The notes under the pieces are model-generated. The model had not been told where the DNA came from and ran no database searches. It was given only the letters and a program-made list of their open reading frames with translations. A program made the translations under genes and the position numbers. Shown here piece after piece: positions 1 through 12,600 of a DNA stretch of 64,000 nucleotides (the first letter of the stretch is position 1; each line of letters opens with the position of its first letter). The stretch is from Ophthalmolycus amberensis (taxonomy: Eukaryota; Chordata; Actinopteri; Perciformes; Zoarcidae): positions 2,402,501 through 2,466,500 of the forward strand of contig JAFEUB010000716.1 of assembly GCA_024529925.1 (NCBI GenBank), written 5' to 3'.

Positions 1-1702
1 AAATAAAAGCCCTTACTCCACCCTCAGTGAAATCTCATTAATTTAGATAGATCCTCCTTTCAACCCCACAACCCAGATGTTAAAGACACACTGAGTAGGA
101 TTCTGTCGGTTGCAGTTTGTAAACACAACGTTTAAAAGTTGGCCCCTCCTCCTCAGCTCAACAAGGGTCACGATGCTCACTAGTGGGTGACAGCAGACCC
201 CAGATTCATTTCTCCACTTGGCGTTTCACATCGCTTTATTTGCGTCGGGTGGGTGGGGGGGGGGGGGGGGGGTTCTGCCGATGTGTCTGCCCGAATACAG
301 CCATAAAAATAAAATACAGGCATAGGGCTGGGACACCGCCACACACTTCTAGAGGGTCATAAGTGATGATTGAGAGGGATTTATTTTCATACGAGTCTTG
401 TTTTTAAATCCTACTCGTTGTGCCTTTTATTTTGAAACATGGCATTTTAACTCCTGCTCGTACATTGCGATGGCTAAAAAGAACCTTTCCTAAACACAGT
501 GCCCTCTAGTCAACAGTTGAAATAGTTGTAACTCTTCGCACTCTTGTGAACACTGATTAGTCAGAAAAATGCAGCCTCCTTATCGTGCTCCCTCTCAAAA
601 ACAAAAAAACAAAAAAAGAGTTTCTCTTTCACACTCTAGCTTGCCGCGGTGATTTCAACTCACTATCGATCCGCCGTTTCTTTATCTCTGGACTAAATGA
701 TTTCACGAGAGCTTACAATGGGGGTGCCAGTCACGTGTTTCATCAGTTAGTGCAATATTTACCAGATGACCACCGATCAACAAATCAGTTATTACAGTTG
801 CTGGGCCACAGACCCGATCCGAGGGTTCGGTCAGCCGTGGGTGTGGTGGGTTTGGGAAGGGGGGGGATCCGATAAGACGACATCCAGGTGGCTTCAACCG
901 TGAATCAGCTCGACACGACAGGCGACACCAATTCAGAAAACAAACACATTATGAACACAACATGCTCGCACGCGTTTGTGCACGAATGTAGAGCTGCAGG
1001 GAGGCTGAACACAAGAGGACTCACTTCTACGAACCAAACTCACTGGTATATTACAGCTGAATGACAATCAAGAATTAATTATATGTATCCTTCTCTCTTC
1101 AGAAAGAGATAATGCATTCCTCATTGCAAATCTATTCACACGTAGGAATAGTTACTCATGTAGCTCTTTCTCACGCTGTTTCTACTTGCTACTCAGTGTT
1201 TCGTGATTAAGCCACGGACCGCTGCGGTACTGCTCGGTCTGGCACTTGCCGGATCCACACTGCATTCCAGTTGGCAGCGGTTAATGCACCGGAACGTAGT
1301 TCAACTTTATTCGGCCATCTTATTATTATTATTTAAATGTGATTAACAGCAGAGAAGCTCTCGTCAAAACGAGCGTCGCTTTGTTATTTTCTTAGAACTG
1401 GATTTTTTTTCGCGCGGTCACAAAATTCGGCTGCACGCCGACCCTGCGTGGATGACGACTTTCACGTTGCGTAGGCCAACGCGGACCCTCGCTTAATAAA
1501 ATATGAATTGGCCTTTATTAATTCACAGTTCAATTGCAAACACCATTGCTGCTGAGTAGAGACAAAGATGTAGGGCGCAGAGGATATCTTTACTGTGGTT
1601 ATAATCTTCTTTTTGTTCAATATAAGCTCACTTCTGCTTTAGTACAAACTGTTTTTAGTGGTCCATCACCAATCTAAGGAGAGTCTACGAAGTCAGAAAG
1701 AA

Positions 1703-1743
<41 letters not shown>

Positions 1744-3764
1744 TATCGTCACTATATTTTTAAATTAAAACAAACTAATGCAATTCAACACAAACAAAAT
1801 GATACACATTAAACCAGCTACGCCGAGAGTTCACCTCGATATAGGAATGTTAATACTTTAAATTGATATTTAAGTGTGAGGAAGTTGGTTTCATCTTATT
1901 TAATTCACATACACTTGTTAAACAAAGACATTAACAGTTAATAAAGTTAGCATCGGGTTGGAAAGGTTGCCCAGTGGTTGACGTCAAGACATCCAAGGAA
2001 TGTATTTTGCATTAAATGATTGTATAGTTGATATGATACTCTCGGACAACCGTAGCATAAACACTTGCAAAGCCATGCTATAGCTGGGTTGGTTTTCCCT
2101 TTGGTTATATGGGAACATCAAGTGTGACTTTTTCCTTTCTCTACGCTTATTGTTTTAGTGTTTTGCAAACGTGTGCTGTTCTGTGAAAATTCAAGTGCAA
2201 AAGCGAGAGCTACTGTGGTTTTCTTTGTTCAATAAAAACGAGCTTGTCTCCCGTCTTGTGGAACGTACAGCGATGCTGACTTTTATTGGGCTCTTATACA
2301 CAGTTTGCATGATTCTGGGAGTATTACTGATATAGATAGTAAGCCAAATGGTACAGAGGAGCTCATCATCTCCTTTAGGAAACAGAATCTGAATTATTGG
2401 GAAAGAGATCAAATCTCTTCATAGTGAATTAAATCCCCACAGTTTTTGATATTTAGGATATAAATGTAGTTAATTCATATTCTTACTTTAGCAACAACCG
2501 AGCTACTTTGTATGATAAAAAAAAAAAAAACATGTCCGCTTTCACACTGATACATACATACCAACCAAACAAGTACTATATACTGTGTACTACAGAATAT
2601 CCCTTCAGGGTATTGCTTCCTTTTTATGGACTCAAATGTAGAAAACAAAAGGGGTCACACCTGACTTTGTTCTCCCACATATACCATTCCACAAGAACAA
2701 CTGGTGCTCCGCTACTGAAGCGCAGGAACACGATGAGTTCTCACACTATGGTAAATCAGAGTGCAGCCTCTTCCACAATACATTACTCTGTATGTAGTAT
2801 CTGACAGTTTGTAGTTTGCAGGTGAGGCAAAGGTGTCAGATACTATTCTAATATGAAAACAGACATTTTTATTATTTTTTTAAGTACAAATTGCTCTTCA
2901 TAAACTTCAGCGCATTTGTTTTAAGTAAAGAACAGAAATTATTCTATGCTTAAGCTCTAGATTACACCATCGACGTCCATTACAACACAACAAGAGTGCC
3001 ACAAGCTAGGGAAACGCATACAGCTGAGCCCCCAAAAAGCTGTCTGCATGACTGGTTCATTTTTCTGATTGGCTCAACAATCATTAAGTTCTGCCTGAAT
3101 GACCGCGGTGATGCTCATTTCACACCAGAGTGCAGCGTTCTCTCTATGCTGTGTACTGTCCGGTCAAATCACGGGAGTGCAGAGTGAAATGGAGGTTAAT
3201 GAGCAGGTTGCAGACGGCACCCGGTCAGGGGGAGTAATATAATGACGAGGTGAAAAGCAATTAAAGAACAACCAAGAAAAGCGAAATTATGAATTATTAC
3301 AAACAATCCAAAAATAATCAGAAAGGAGCGGAAAAAAAGACACGAAGAAGACCCAACAGAGCTCGTGTTCACCGGGTCTAAACTCTCGGATGCAGGTGTC
3401 ACATTCCGGCTGTCCATCCAGCGGAGACAGATGAAGTGTTGCTGCACATTTACAGAACAGTACACACAGACAGTGAGCCAACCCGTGACAAGGAGAGGAA
3501 CGGAGGTCCAGCACTGGAGCCAGACCAACGAGTATGAAGGGTATGTTAGGGTACGGCCGGAGGAAAGACGCGTGATGCTAAGAGAAGGATTACAGCCGAG
3601 GAGCACGCACACTGTGACCACAAGGTGGCAGCCAACCACAGAAACACAACACTTCACGGGCAATGAATTGACTTAGCAGTCAACAAGAAAGAAATACATT
3701 GTTGGTGAAATAAAGACCGGGAGGAGTTTTTGATAAATATGATGCTAGATTGCTTGTGTCCTAC
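1..3764. other. Non-coding: FANCM intron or downstream flank
   Basis: I find no coding exon here on either strand. The open frames are short and lack recognisable motifs. It lies downstream of the fourth FANCM exon on the minus strand, so it is probably FANCM intron sequence. The next expected FANCM segment, the rest of the helicase core and the Hef-type insert, was looked for and not seen. Simple sequence: an 18-base G run at 255-272 and an (AT)18 tract at 1705-1740. A GC-richer patch near 1210-1500 looks like decayed repeat, but I cannot assign it. Confidence 0.5.
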
Positions 3765-6079
3765 CTGCAGGTAGCGCGCCTGGTGAGCAGAGAGGGCCTC
3801 TCCCAGAGGAACCACCACTTTGTCCACACTGCGCTGGTGGGTATGGGCCCGGACGTCCGGGCTCTCTTCTGAACGCAGCTCAATGTGCGAGATGAGCAAA
3901 TTAGAGATCACCGACTGCACCGACTGCAGGGAGGGAGTGAGAGAGGAGACGGTTTGAATCGGATTCACAGTAGAATAGTGAGATGGAGGATTTGCATTAT
4001 TTGGTCACATTAGAGAGACAACGGATAGACACAGACGCAGGTTATTGTTCTTACCTTTGAATCCCCTCCTGGAGTTGCACTGAGGGCCAGGATGCGGAGC
4101 TGCACAGTCTGGCTGCAGAGCTGTCTGATCACCTGAGTAACAGAAGGATAGTACACAACATAGTTAGAACAGTTTAGTGATTAAAAGTGTAAGAATGCAA
4201 ACCTAAAGAGGCCCGTGATCGGAAATAGGAGTAAGAGATAAGTTAAAAGCCTCGGTAACCGTCAACTAGTAAAGCACATTTACTCACGTACTGTACTTAA
4301 GTACAGTTTTGTGGTACTTTGTACTTTTAGTCTTCCATTTTTTGCAACTTCATACTTCTACTCCACTACACTTTGGAAGCAATTATTGTACTTTTTAATG
4401 AACTATACTTATTTGGTTAGTTTGCAGATTCAGATTAATACAAAATAAAAATGTTTTGTTATAGATAAAACTACCTGGCAGTATATGAAGTAAATAAATC
4501 AGCTCCGGCTTTATCAGCTGCAACATGAAAGTGATAAAACCTGAATGCATCAATAATTAATAATATAATATAGTACTTTTGAATTTTGAATATAGGACTT
4601 TTACTTCAGAGTATTTCTACAATCTGGTATTAGTACTTTTACTTAAGATGAGTACTTCTTCCCCCACTCATCACTATCGATGTAATGATCTGTAAAATAA
4701 ATTAAGTAACTTGTTCGGCAAAATAACCAGATATGAATGTTCAATTTAGGTAGTGAATAAAATACTTGACAAATAAGGTACTTCATTACATTAAAGCAAA
4801 ATATACTATAAAATGTCCATGAGCATATCTGCCCACAATGGTTTTTTAGTAGCAACCAGACACACTATAGGGAAAGCTTCCTTGGTACGCTATTTTGTCA
4901 AAGGAAATAAATGAATATAAAATGAATAAAGTTTCAAACTGCTGTCAAGACGGCCTCTATTCTCTACAACAATGTTTCAAGAGTGAGTGCTACTTCGTGA
5001 GAACATCTTTTGGATGGAGTATCACTTAAAGTCACTTTATTGCAGGTTCACAAGCAGAATTGGAAGTAAAATATAACCTGAAAACATGACACGCTGTAAT
5101 CATTAGTGACAGGTTTATCTACCTGACAGTAGGCATGGTTGCCCAGCGCCTTGTGGGCTTCGTCGATCACCACACACTTGACCTGCTGGGCCGGACAGGT
5201 GTCTCTGGACAGATCGTTCACCATGACCTGAGGGGTGAGGAAGAGGACACGCTTGGTCCTCCACACCTCCTGTCTACGATTTGCCGCCGTGGAGCCTGCA
5301 GATAGGAGAGACCGACTCTCATTAATAAAAGGGCTAAAAAGTAGAAAGATGGGTGCCACAGTTGTTGTGCCGTGATTGTTACCCGTCAGCTCGGCCATGT
5401 GTGCCTGTGGGATCCCCATCACGTTGTAACAGGCCTCGATCTGTTGTGCCACCAGAGGTTTGGTGGGAGCCATGAATACGATCTTCCCCGATGGATACCA
5501 GCGGTAGAAGTTGTACATGACCACAGAGGCGATAAAGGTCTTTCCCAGACCCGTGGGGAGGCACACCAGTGTGTTCTGGAAGAGAGCAGCCTCTGACATC
5601 TTCATCTGGTACTCCCTGATGGGATAGTTGGTGGGGTAAATCCACACCTTAGCCGAGGAGCTGTCGAAGCCAGGGAAGTCTGGATAGGTTTGCCCAGCTG
5701 ACGGGACGGGAGAGAGGGCAGTGCTCTCTGTTCCTTCAGGGTTGTCATGTTGAAAACAGTTTGCATTATCAAGTCCTAGGCTCTTTTCAGCCTCATAAAC
5801 AGCGACCAACATCAGATCATCATCTTCATCTTCATACAAAGGTCCAGGGTCCTCTGTCCTCACCGGGTTCACTGTTGACCCATGACCTATGTGAGCCCAC
5901 AGAGGATTTTGAGGAAGGTGAGTTGTAACGTTAGCTACCTGCGCAGTGCTGCTCGGGGTTGTTGCCCTGCGCCGTGCAGCGGCTTTCTTGACATCTTTTT
6001 TCGGTTGAGGAACTTTGTTTTGAGAGACGGGTGCACCCCAAGTCTGGAACAACGTCCTCTGATTTGAACCACTACTCAT
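3765..6079 (-). CDS. fancm: FANCM, Fanconi anaemia group M DNA translocase, first four coding exons (partial)
   Basis: FANCM is the branch-migrating DEAH translocase that anchors the Fanconi anaemia core complex and remodels stalled forks and crosslinks in the nucleus. Exons on the minus strand: 5383-6079, 5123-5295, 4055-4132 and 3765-3923, all with GT-AG borders and compatible phases, giving 369 codons. The start is ATG at 6079. Residues 1-150 are low-complexity and acidic. The helicase core follows: Q-motif region (IREYQMKMSEAALFQNTLV), Walker A (CLPTGLGKT), motif Ia (MAPTKPLVAQQIEACYNVMG), Walker B DEAH box (VIDEAHKALG) and motif III (LSATPGGDSK). The last exon ends near VVVPLGEALSAHQARYLQ, well before the second RecA domain. 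The protein is therefore incomplete; in other vertebrates it is about 2,000 residues. The remaining exons must lie beyond position 1 or be missing from this assembly. Confidence 0.95.
4265..4670 (+). repeat. Dispersed teleost repeat rich in GTACTTTTACTT, copy 1
   Basis: A nearly full-length, AT-rich interspersed repeat in FANCM intron 3. It starts with the near-palindrome ACTGTACTTAAGTACAG, contains CTTCTACTCCACTACA and ends with GAGTACTTCTTCCCCCACT. Three more copies or pieces in this window have the same orientation, near 32.0, 41.6-42.3 and 54.6-55.0 kb. I recognise it as a very common non-coding repeat of teleost genomes but do not assign a superfamily. Confidence 0.75.
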
Positions 6080-6453
6080 TTTCCATTAGTTGTGGCGGAA
6101 GAGATGTGAGGAAAAAGTGCCCCTGGCACTAGCAGCAACATTGTAACCTGAACGCCGGTATAAAAACAATGGGTCACTTCCGCCCACGTTTTACCAAAAT
6201 AAGACTCCACATATATGACGGAGTCGTTTACTCCAGAGTGATTTCGATCATTTAAATACAGTTTCAATGATGACACAATCTCTGTATTGTATTCACGTCA
6301 ACATACCAAGATAAGAGCTAAATGGACACACGTGCGTTGTTACATTTAACGAGGAGGCTTTTATTTAGTTGTGTGTGACACCGGAACAACATCAAACGTT
6401 TGAGCTCGTCTCCCGCGCTCTTCGAGAGTAAACGCTGTCACGTTACCATAGCA
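6080..6453. promoter_or_regulatory. Shared FANCM/IQCC divergent promoter
   Basis: 374 bp separate the start codons of FANCM (minus) and IQCC (plus). Both 5' UTRs and both core promoters must fit here unless upstream exons exist. I see no obvious TATA box at a useful distance. The compact head-to-head layout is typical of bidirectional housekeeping promoters. The call rests on geometry, not on mapped transcript starts. Confidence 0.6.
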
Positions 6454-8526
6454 ATGGACAGAAGCAAGTGGGAGAAGACACTCACCTGCTTTCAGGTAAT
6501 TTATACATGTATACCTAAAGTTAATTAAAGTAAGTTGTTTGTTTTTTTGTTTGCTAGTTCGGGCTGTTTAGCTTGTTTTCTAACTCTGGAAAACGACTGC
6601 TAACAGTAAAACGTTGCTATTGTTTTTAGCATTGACGTTAGCATTAGGTGGGCGAACACGTCGCCGTTACTGTAACGTCAGTTAGTTAACATTACTTTTA
6701 ACTCTCCTCTCTTCGGTAGGCATCTGCGCGTGGATACTTGGTGCGAGACGAAGTCCGTCGTACGCGAGAAGACTTTGAGGACATCGTGAGAGAGATTGAT
6801 GGAGGCTTGACCCACGTGAAGTGGAGGGAGACGGTCATCGCTAGTCCCCCACTTCACAGACAATGTAGGCAGCTTTAACCGGAACTTTGTAAATCATCGT
6901 ATCGGTGCCTCTCTCATGCCTGTGCTCGTACATCTTCAGGAGGGCCCATTTCTACGAACCAGCAGCTCTGCAAGCAAACCTTCAAATGCATCATCACCCT
7001 CATCATCATCATCAGCGGAGAGAGGAGATCCTCATGTCCTCCAGGAGAGGATGGAAGCAGAGAGAGATGATTGCGATGCTACAGCTGCTGTAGTGAGACA
7101 GAAAGAAAGCACAGAGTTGGAGAAAGATGGAGACTCCACCACCGTGTGGAGCAGTTTGGAGCTGGACATGAACTATGGTGACTCTCACAAAGGTGAGAGC
7201 TGTGCACATAACAGTAGTACTTTATTAATGAAATGAGATCGCTTACTCTCCATTTATCATTATTTATTTATAACAGAGGTAGATTGCGTGCTATGTTGGG
7301 CTTCAACGAACAATTAGTTTCAATCACAATTTCCAAGCACTCAATGAGATGCTTTAAAAAAAAAAAAATGTAATTGTTTTTTGAATATGCAATTTGCAAT
7401 TATATGATACTGGAAAGTAGAATTGGAAAAGCTGGAAACAGCAAATGTTGAGTGATGAATCAGTGAATTGTTCAAGCACCAGTCTTGTTGTGTAAACACT
7501 GTGAACAATATCCATCTAGTTGATGATGGAATACAGAGGCTCTGGTTTGCTTAAAATAGATTTAAAAAACAGTTTTACTTATTTAAAACAGGGATCTAGC
7601 TTCAAAACCTTTACATTAACATTAAAGAGGAGCTATATCAATGCACACAAGTTAATTAATCTCTCCACATTTTGAGGGTTTTCAATGAAGAATAACCAAA
7701 AAGAGAATCTGTGTGTACAGGATTAAGTAAAAGTTGGACTTTTGTGTAAAACACATGTTGTACTCGTGTGATTGCAAACCGATTCTCCTCCTGTAGAGTA
7801 GATGCCTTATCAGTCATGTTGAATTTGCCATCCTTCCTTCAGCTCCCCGGCAGTCCTGTGCCCCAGAGGCCCTGCGTCTGCACAGAAACACCCTGACCAT
7901 GGAGCTGGTCTGGCTACAACAGGCCATTGGCAGCAGGAAGAAGGTGAGACGGAGGAAGTGATTGGTTCCCTGCATTTATTCAGCAGCGGCGGTCTCCTGC
8001 TGTAAGAAATTGCCTCTGCTTCAAGACAGAATTTATTCAGTGACCTCAAAAAGAAGTCAGTACTGTCGTTCCAAGAAGCATCCGAAAAAATACCTACATT
8101 GTAGGTATCTGTGACTAATAACCATTGTGTATCTGCAGCACCAGTCGCTACTTATTGAACAGCTATGTATATGATTCAGCCTGTTTTTCTTTTTATTTCG
8201 TGCATACATCTGTAATGCTGTTCCTTAGCATATTCAGCAGCCTGCACCCTTTGCACACAGACCAGTTGAATCCCTTAATTTGTCTTACAACAAAATGTTT
8301 TTCATGAATCCTACATCACTGCTCCCACATAGCACCCTGCAGCTCCAGGGGGTGTAAAGGTGCCAAGATGTGGATTCATGTGCACGAAGAACACTTAATG
8401 TCAAAAAAAAAATGCAGCTGATGTCAGAGAAAGCAGGATTTACTCAAACGTTTTCATGAATGTTTTTCCCTTCTGTCTTCTCTTCTACAGTACTTGTCAC
8501 TGAAGGACAGGCTGAGCGTATCCTGA
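6454..8526 (+). CDS. iqcc: IQCC-like IQ-domain protein C, about 190 aa
   Basis: Exons: 6454-6495, 6720-6864, 6940-7192, 7843-7943 and 8491-8526 (TGA). The first two encode MDRSKWEKTLTCFQ and ASARGYLVRDEVRR, an IQ motif of the xxxQxxxRGxLVRxxxxxxR type, a candidate calmodulin-binding helix. EDFEDIVREIDGGL follows. Exons 4-5 encode LTMELVWLQQAIGSRKK and YLSLKDRLS, matching the conserved short C-terminal block of mammalian IQCC. The middle is Ser/Glu-rich and diverged; the fish protein is much shorter than the human one (about 466 aa). The function of IQCC is not established. Exons 1-2, 3-4 and 4-5 join in phase, but the best donor of exon 2 (6864) and best acceptor of exon 3 (6939) do not. It is head-to-head with FANCM and followed by DCDC2B, as expected from human gene order. 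Confidence 0.85.
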
Positions 8527-8704
8527 CAGCAGCAGTGATGTGAACTGGACTCGATAATGTGGGACTGAAGGCCTGACTGCTGTCTGTTAACTGAACTTTT
8601 ACACATAAACGAAGACGCCGTAAATAGATTGCTTTCAGTGGTATTCATCATGTGTTTGACAAAAAGCTGTACATTGTATATATTATTTGCTAATTTAATA
8701 CATT

Positions 8705-8710
8705 AATAAA
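8705..8710 (+). terminator. IQCC poly(A) signal
   Basis: An AATAAA hexamer lies about 180 bases after the IQCC stop codon. It is followed by T-rich sequence and an A run, consistent with a short 3' UTR. Confidence 0.6.
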
Positions 8711-9683
8711 TTGTATTTTTCTGAAAAAAAAGTCTCCTTTCTGCTGTTGTTTGCTGACTATTGCGTCATACGGTAGTTACTGTTGTGTGGGACGGCTCAT
8801 TCAGGGGAGAGATCCTCGGCTCGGGACAACGCATGGTGTGACTCAAAGAAGCTCAAATTTCCTACAAATATTCACAAGTCTCCTATGACGCTGCTGTTGT
8901 CTTTTGGTACTATTGTCTTTATAGAGCACCCACAGGAGGAAGCTTTTAAATACAAAAAAAACAATAAAAATTGCAGCCCTGCTCCTAAAATTGCACTTTA
9001 AAAAAAAAAAAGTCTTTGTCTTATTTCAATGTTCTTAAGAGGTTTTCAGTAATGGTTTTATCGCCTGCTGGTTCTTGCACTTGCTGGATAATTCTAATAC
9101 GCATGACATATTTTGCAATTATTTTTTGGGGAAAATACAGACAACTGGGTGAAGAGGTTATCTTATTGATTCAGCTCACAACACAGTGACCCACTCGTTC
9201 TCTGCTCCTCCCGTCCGTCTCTTTTGTTGTGGTTGCTGCCGATGGTTTGGCCCACAAAGCCAGTCATTGCTGGCCACGCTGCCATAGCAACCAGGAAATA
9301 CTCACCGCCGTCAGTGGAGTAGTGTGTGAATGTTTGTGTGTGTGTGTGTGTGTGTGTTAGGGGGATAGATAGAGCAGAACGTGGTGAGCCGGAGTCCAGA
9401 CGGACCACAACAACGCAGGGGACTGATTTTCACCTTTGCCTTCAAATTCTACGATTTCCTCGCTTCGTCGTCCACTAAGGCTTGTGAGTCACTGAGTATT
9501 GTATTAATGTGTGACTTGAAGAATGTGGCATGTGAATGTGCCTGGTGCATGAAGAGGGTCGGTAACTGCCTACTCCAGGCTCAGTGAGTGAACTTACATA
9601 CATGTGGGAGAGAATGATAAGGTACGTGGATTCAAAAAACAGCCTTTTTAAAACTGTGTCTGTGACTAACAGCCGGCTCATAG
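8711..9683. other. IQCC-DCDC2B intergenic spacer
   Basis: No coding exon seen. It contains a (TG)n tract at 9335-9357 and probably the DCDC2B promoter and 5' UTR. The DCDC2B start codon follows an in-frame TAG just upstream. Confidence 0.45.
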
Positions 9684-12600
9684 ATGGCTGCCACCACCGC
9701 AGCCACGACTCCCCTGCCTCCAGTGAAGAGCGTGGTGGTGTATAAGAATGGAGACCCCTTCTACAGCGGACGGAGGTTCGTGGTCAACCAGAGGCAGGTG
9801 GCCACCATGGAGGCCTTTCTGACTGAAGTGACCCAGGGCGTCGGGGCTCCACTCGCCGTCAGGACTCTGTACACCCCCAGACAGGGCCACAGGGTCACAG
9901 ACCTCCAGGGCCTTCAGACAGGAGCCCAGTATGTTGCTGCTGGCTTTGAAAGGTTCAAGAAACTGGAGTGAGTACAAGAACTACTTACTGTGGAATCAAT
10001 GTAATGTACAGTTCCTCTAGTAGCAGACTTTTTGTCTCTTAGATGAAATTCATTTAGAATGAATACTTTTTGGTGTTTGGAAAAGAGGTGTGAATATATA
10101 TATATATATTTTTTTCTTTTGTCGTATCTGTTGTTTCGCTGTTTAGTTACTCGAACACCAGAACGAAAAAGCAGCCTGCTGCCCGTGAAGAAACCCAGGT
10201 AGGCTTTTATTTTGTGATGTGTCTTGCTTTCAAGTCCATCACTGATTAATCCCAGTCTAACCAGGAGGAATGCACCACCATGCAGGCTGCACTGTACTCA
10301 AATCACTTTCATCTATTTGAACTTCTGCCAAATGAAATGTGAAAATGTCTACAGGACTTCCCATTATCGAGACAAGCTCTCATTTGCCTCTAAATGTGAA
10401 CACACATCGTTGTGTTAGCGCTAGTTAGATTAGGACCAGCCTTTGTGCTGACCGTCTCATTGATGTCACTGCTGCGTAAATTACAGGAAACAATCGTATA
10501 ATGATTGTGCTGTTCATCGACTTGCGGGGCGCCCTTTTAAAGGTCTTGTGTGACATTAGATTCAGTAGTTACAGCTGGATATTGTCATAGATCAGGAATT
10601 CCCAGAGTATCAGAGGTTATGATCATTTCCACAGAGAATCTGAAGTCTTTTCTCTTTTGCTTGTTTGATGATGATGGTGATGGTAGTATCATGCAGGCAG
10701 GTGCTCTCTTAACATTCACACAAAAATAGATTTGAAACAAGTACGCACACAAACACTCACGCTGACAAGTGCTGGCTTTGTGTTCTGACCAGCTGGCAGG
10801 AGGTGACCGCTTGGTTTTTCAGACGCAGAGTGTGCCCTCAGTCTTAAGAAATCAGTCTTACTTTTCTGAAGAACATGAAAGGAGCGGAGAGTAATTGTGC
10901 CTTGGGTGTCTGCCATTTAGCTTCTTTTGGTTTTAGAGTCTTACATGCCTGTGTTGTGGTTGCTGTGGAGCAATGCAGGAAGTGTGTCCGTGAGTGAGTT
11001 GTGTTTGATCCCGCTGGTGGAACAAAGAGTAACGCTTCCACGCAGTGTTATCGGGGCTATGTGCTTGTCCGGACAGGCCTAATGCCCATTTCCACTTTTC
11101 TGTGATGGACGTGCAGTGTAATTGATGTGCACGACATGAATGATGTAAAACTGATTTTCAAATGTCTCTGAGAAAATGCCAGCATTATAATGTTTTGCAG
11201 TACCACGCATGTCATTTTGTTTTAATTATCTTCTGCAGGCCAAAGTAACCCAGAGGCCAAATGTTTCAGCCAAATGGAGGAAGTTTATACCTCTGCCTTG
11301 CATTTTACAGTGAGTTGGACAAACTATGAAAACACACACACAATGAATTACTGTGTTTTTAGTACAATTTTCCCTTTTTAACCATGCTAGCTGCATGACT
11401 GTTGGGATACAATGTCAGTCCACTGACAGAGGAGCTCTCAGAGGATGAATCCTTTTTTTTTTCATGTTCCCCTCGGGATGAATTGGAATAACTTTGGAAA
11501 TAACTCTGCCTTTTCATTTAGTGCCACAACATGAGATGAAAGTTTTTATTTGTCCAGGGAAATTTTGCAATAAAAAGACTTTATCTCTGGAAGATGCCCT
11601 ACTGAAGTCCCAAAGCTTTGCCTGAACTTTAGAGTGCATTTCTTCTCAGAACAAGGATTATAGATTTTGTTCCCCATCTCTCACATTGGTATAGCATTAG
11701 TATCTTGGCATGGCCACTATAGACAGAAGGAGGTGTTTCATTGTACATATGGGCCTGAAATGTAAAAAAACAACCCTTTCTGTACAGCGTTTTCCGCAAT
11801 GGAGATCTCCTGTGTCCACCATTCCGGTTCATCATTCCTCGGAGCATGCAGCAGGACCTGGAGAAGATCCTGAGTCTGATCACAGAGAAGGTCAGCCTAC
11901 GAACCGGAGCTGTGCGCAGGTCAGTGACACTTGACAGACAGTCACATACACATGCACTCTGTGGAATACAAATCGAGGAGGTGAAATCTCACCCCTAACT
12001 CCTGTGCTCTATCAGGTTGTGCTCTTTGGAAGGAGCGACTGTGTCCTCAGCTGTGGAGCTGGAGACAGGCCACTGCTATGTTGCTGTGGGAACCGAGCGG
12101 TTCAAGAAACTTCCATATGTGGAGCTGTTGGTTTCGAAAGCCACAGAGAGGTATTGTTGTCCACGGCCCTTTGTGAGCGTCTGTAAAGACGTGTGTTTGT
12201 GTGCTCCGTTGCTGGCTGCTCTGCACTCTAACATGAAATGATTGTCAGACAAGACGGAACATGAACAAAAACATCTTTTCACATGAAAGTGGCTTTCTTT
12301 ATTTTGTAGATATAACCAAGGAAAGAGAAGGCTAAGGAGAAATGAGGTACCTTTAGTTGAATAATGTAATTGTCCCACCCCCATGTCTTAAAATAGTCTG
12401 CAGTTCATTTGCAACATGTGTCAGGTGAGAGCAACATGCTGTCTTGTATACGTGTCTTGTGTGTTTCTCTCAGGACAGGAAAGCAAGGAGCGGTCCAGAA
12501 GACCAGTACAGTGACTCAGCCCTCCTCGACTCCCCAGAGGTGAGAAACAACCCCCCCCCCCCTCGTCTAACACTACAAGAGCCATATATAGAGACGGTTC

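Noticed and set aside
3196..3663. 155-codon minus frame downstream of the FANCM exons
   Set aside because: Does not resemble the expected FANCM continuation, has no family motif and no suitable splice acceptor in phase.
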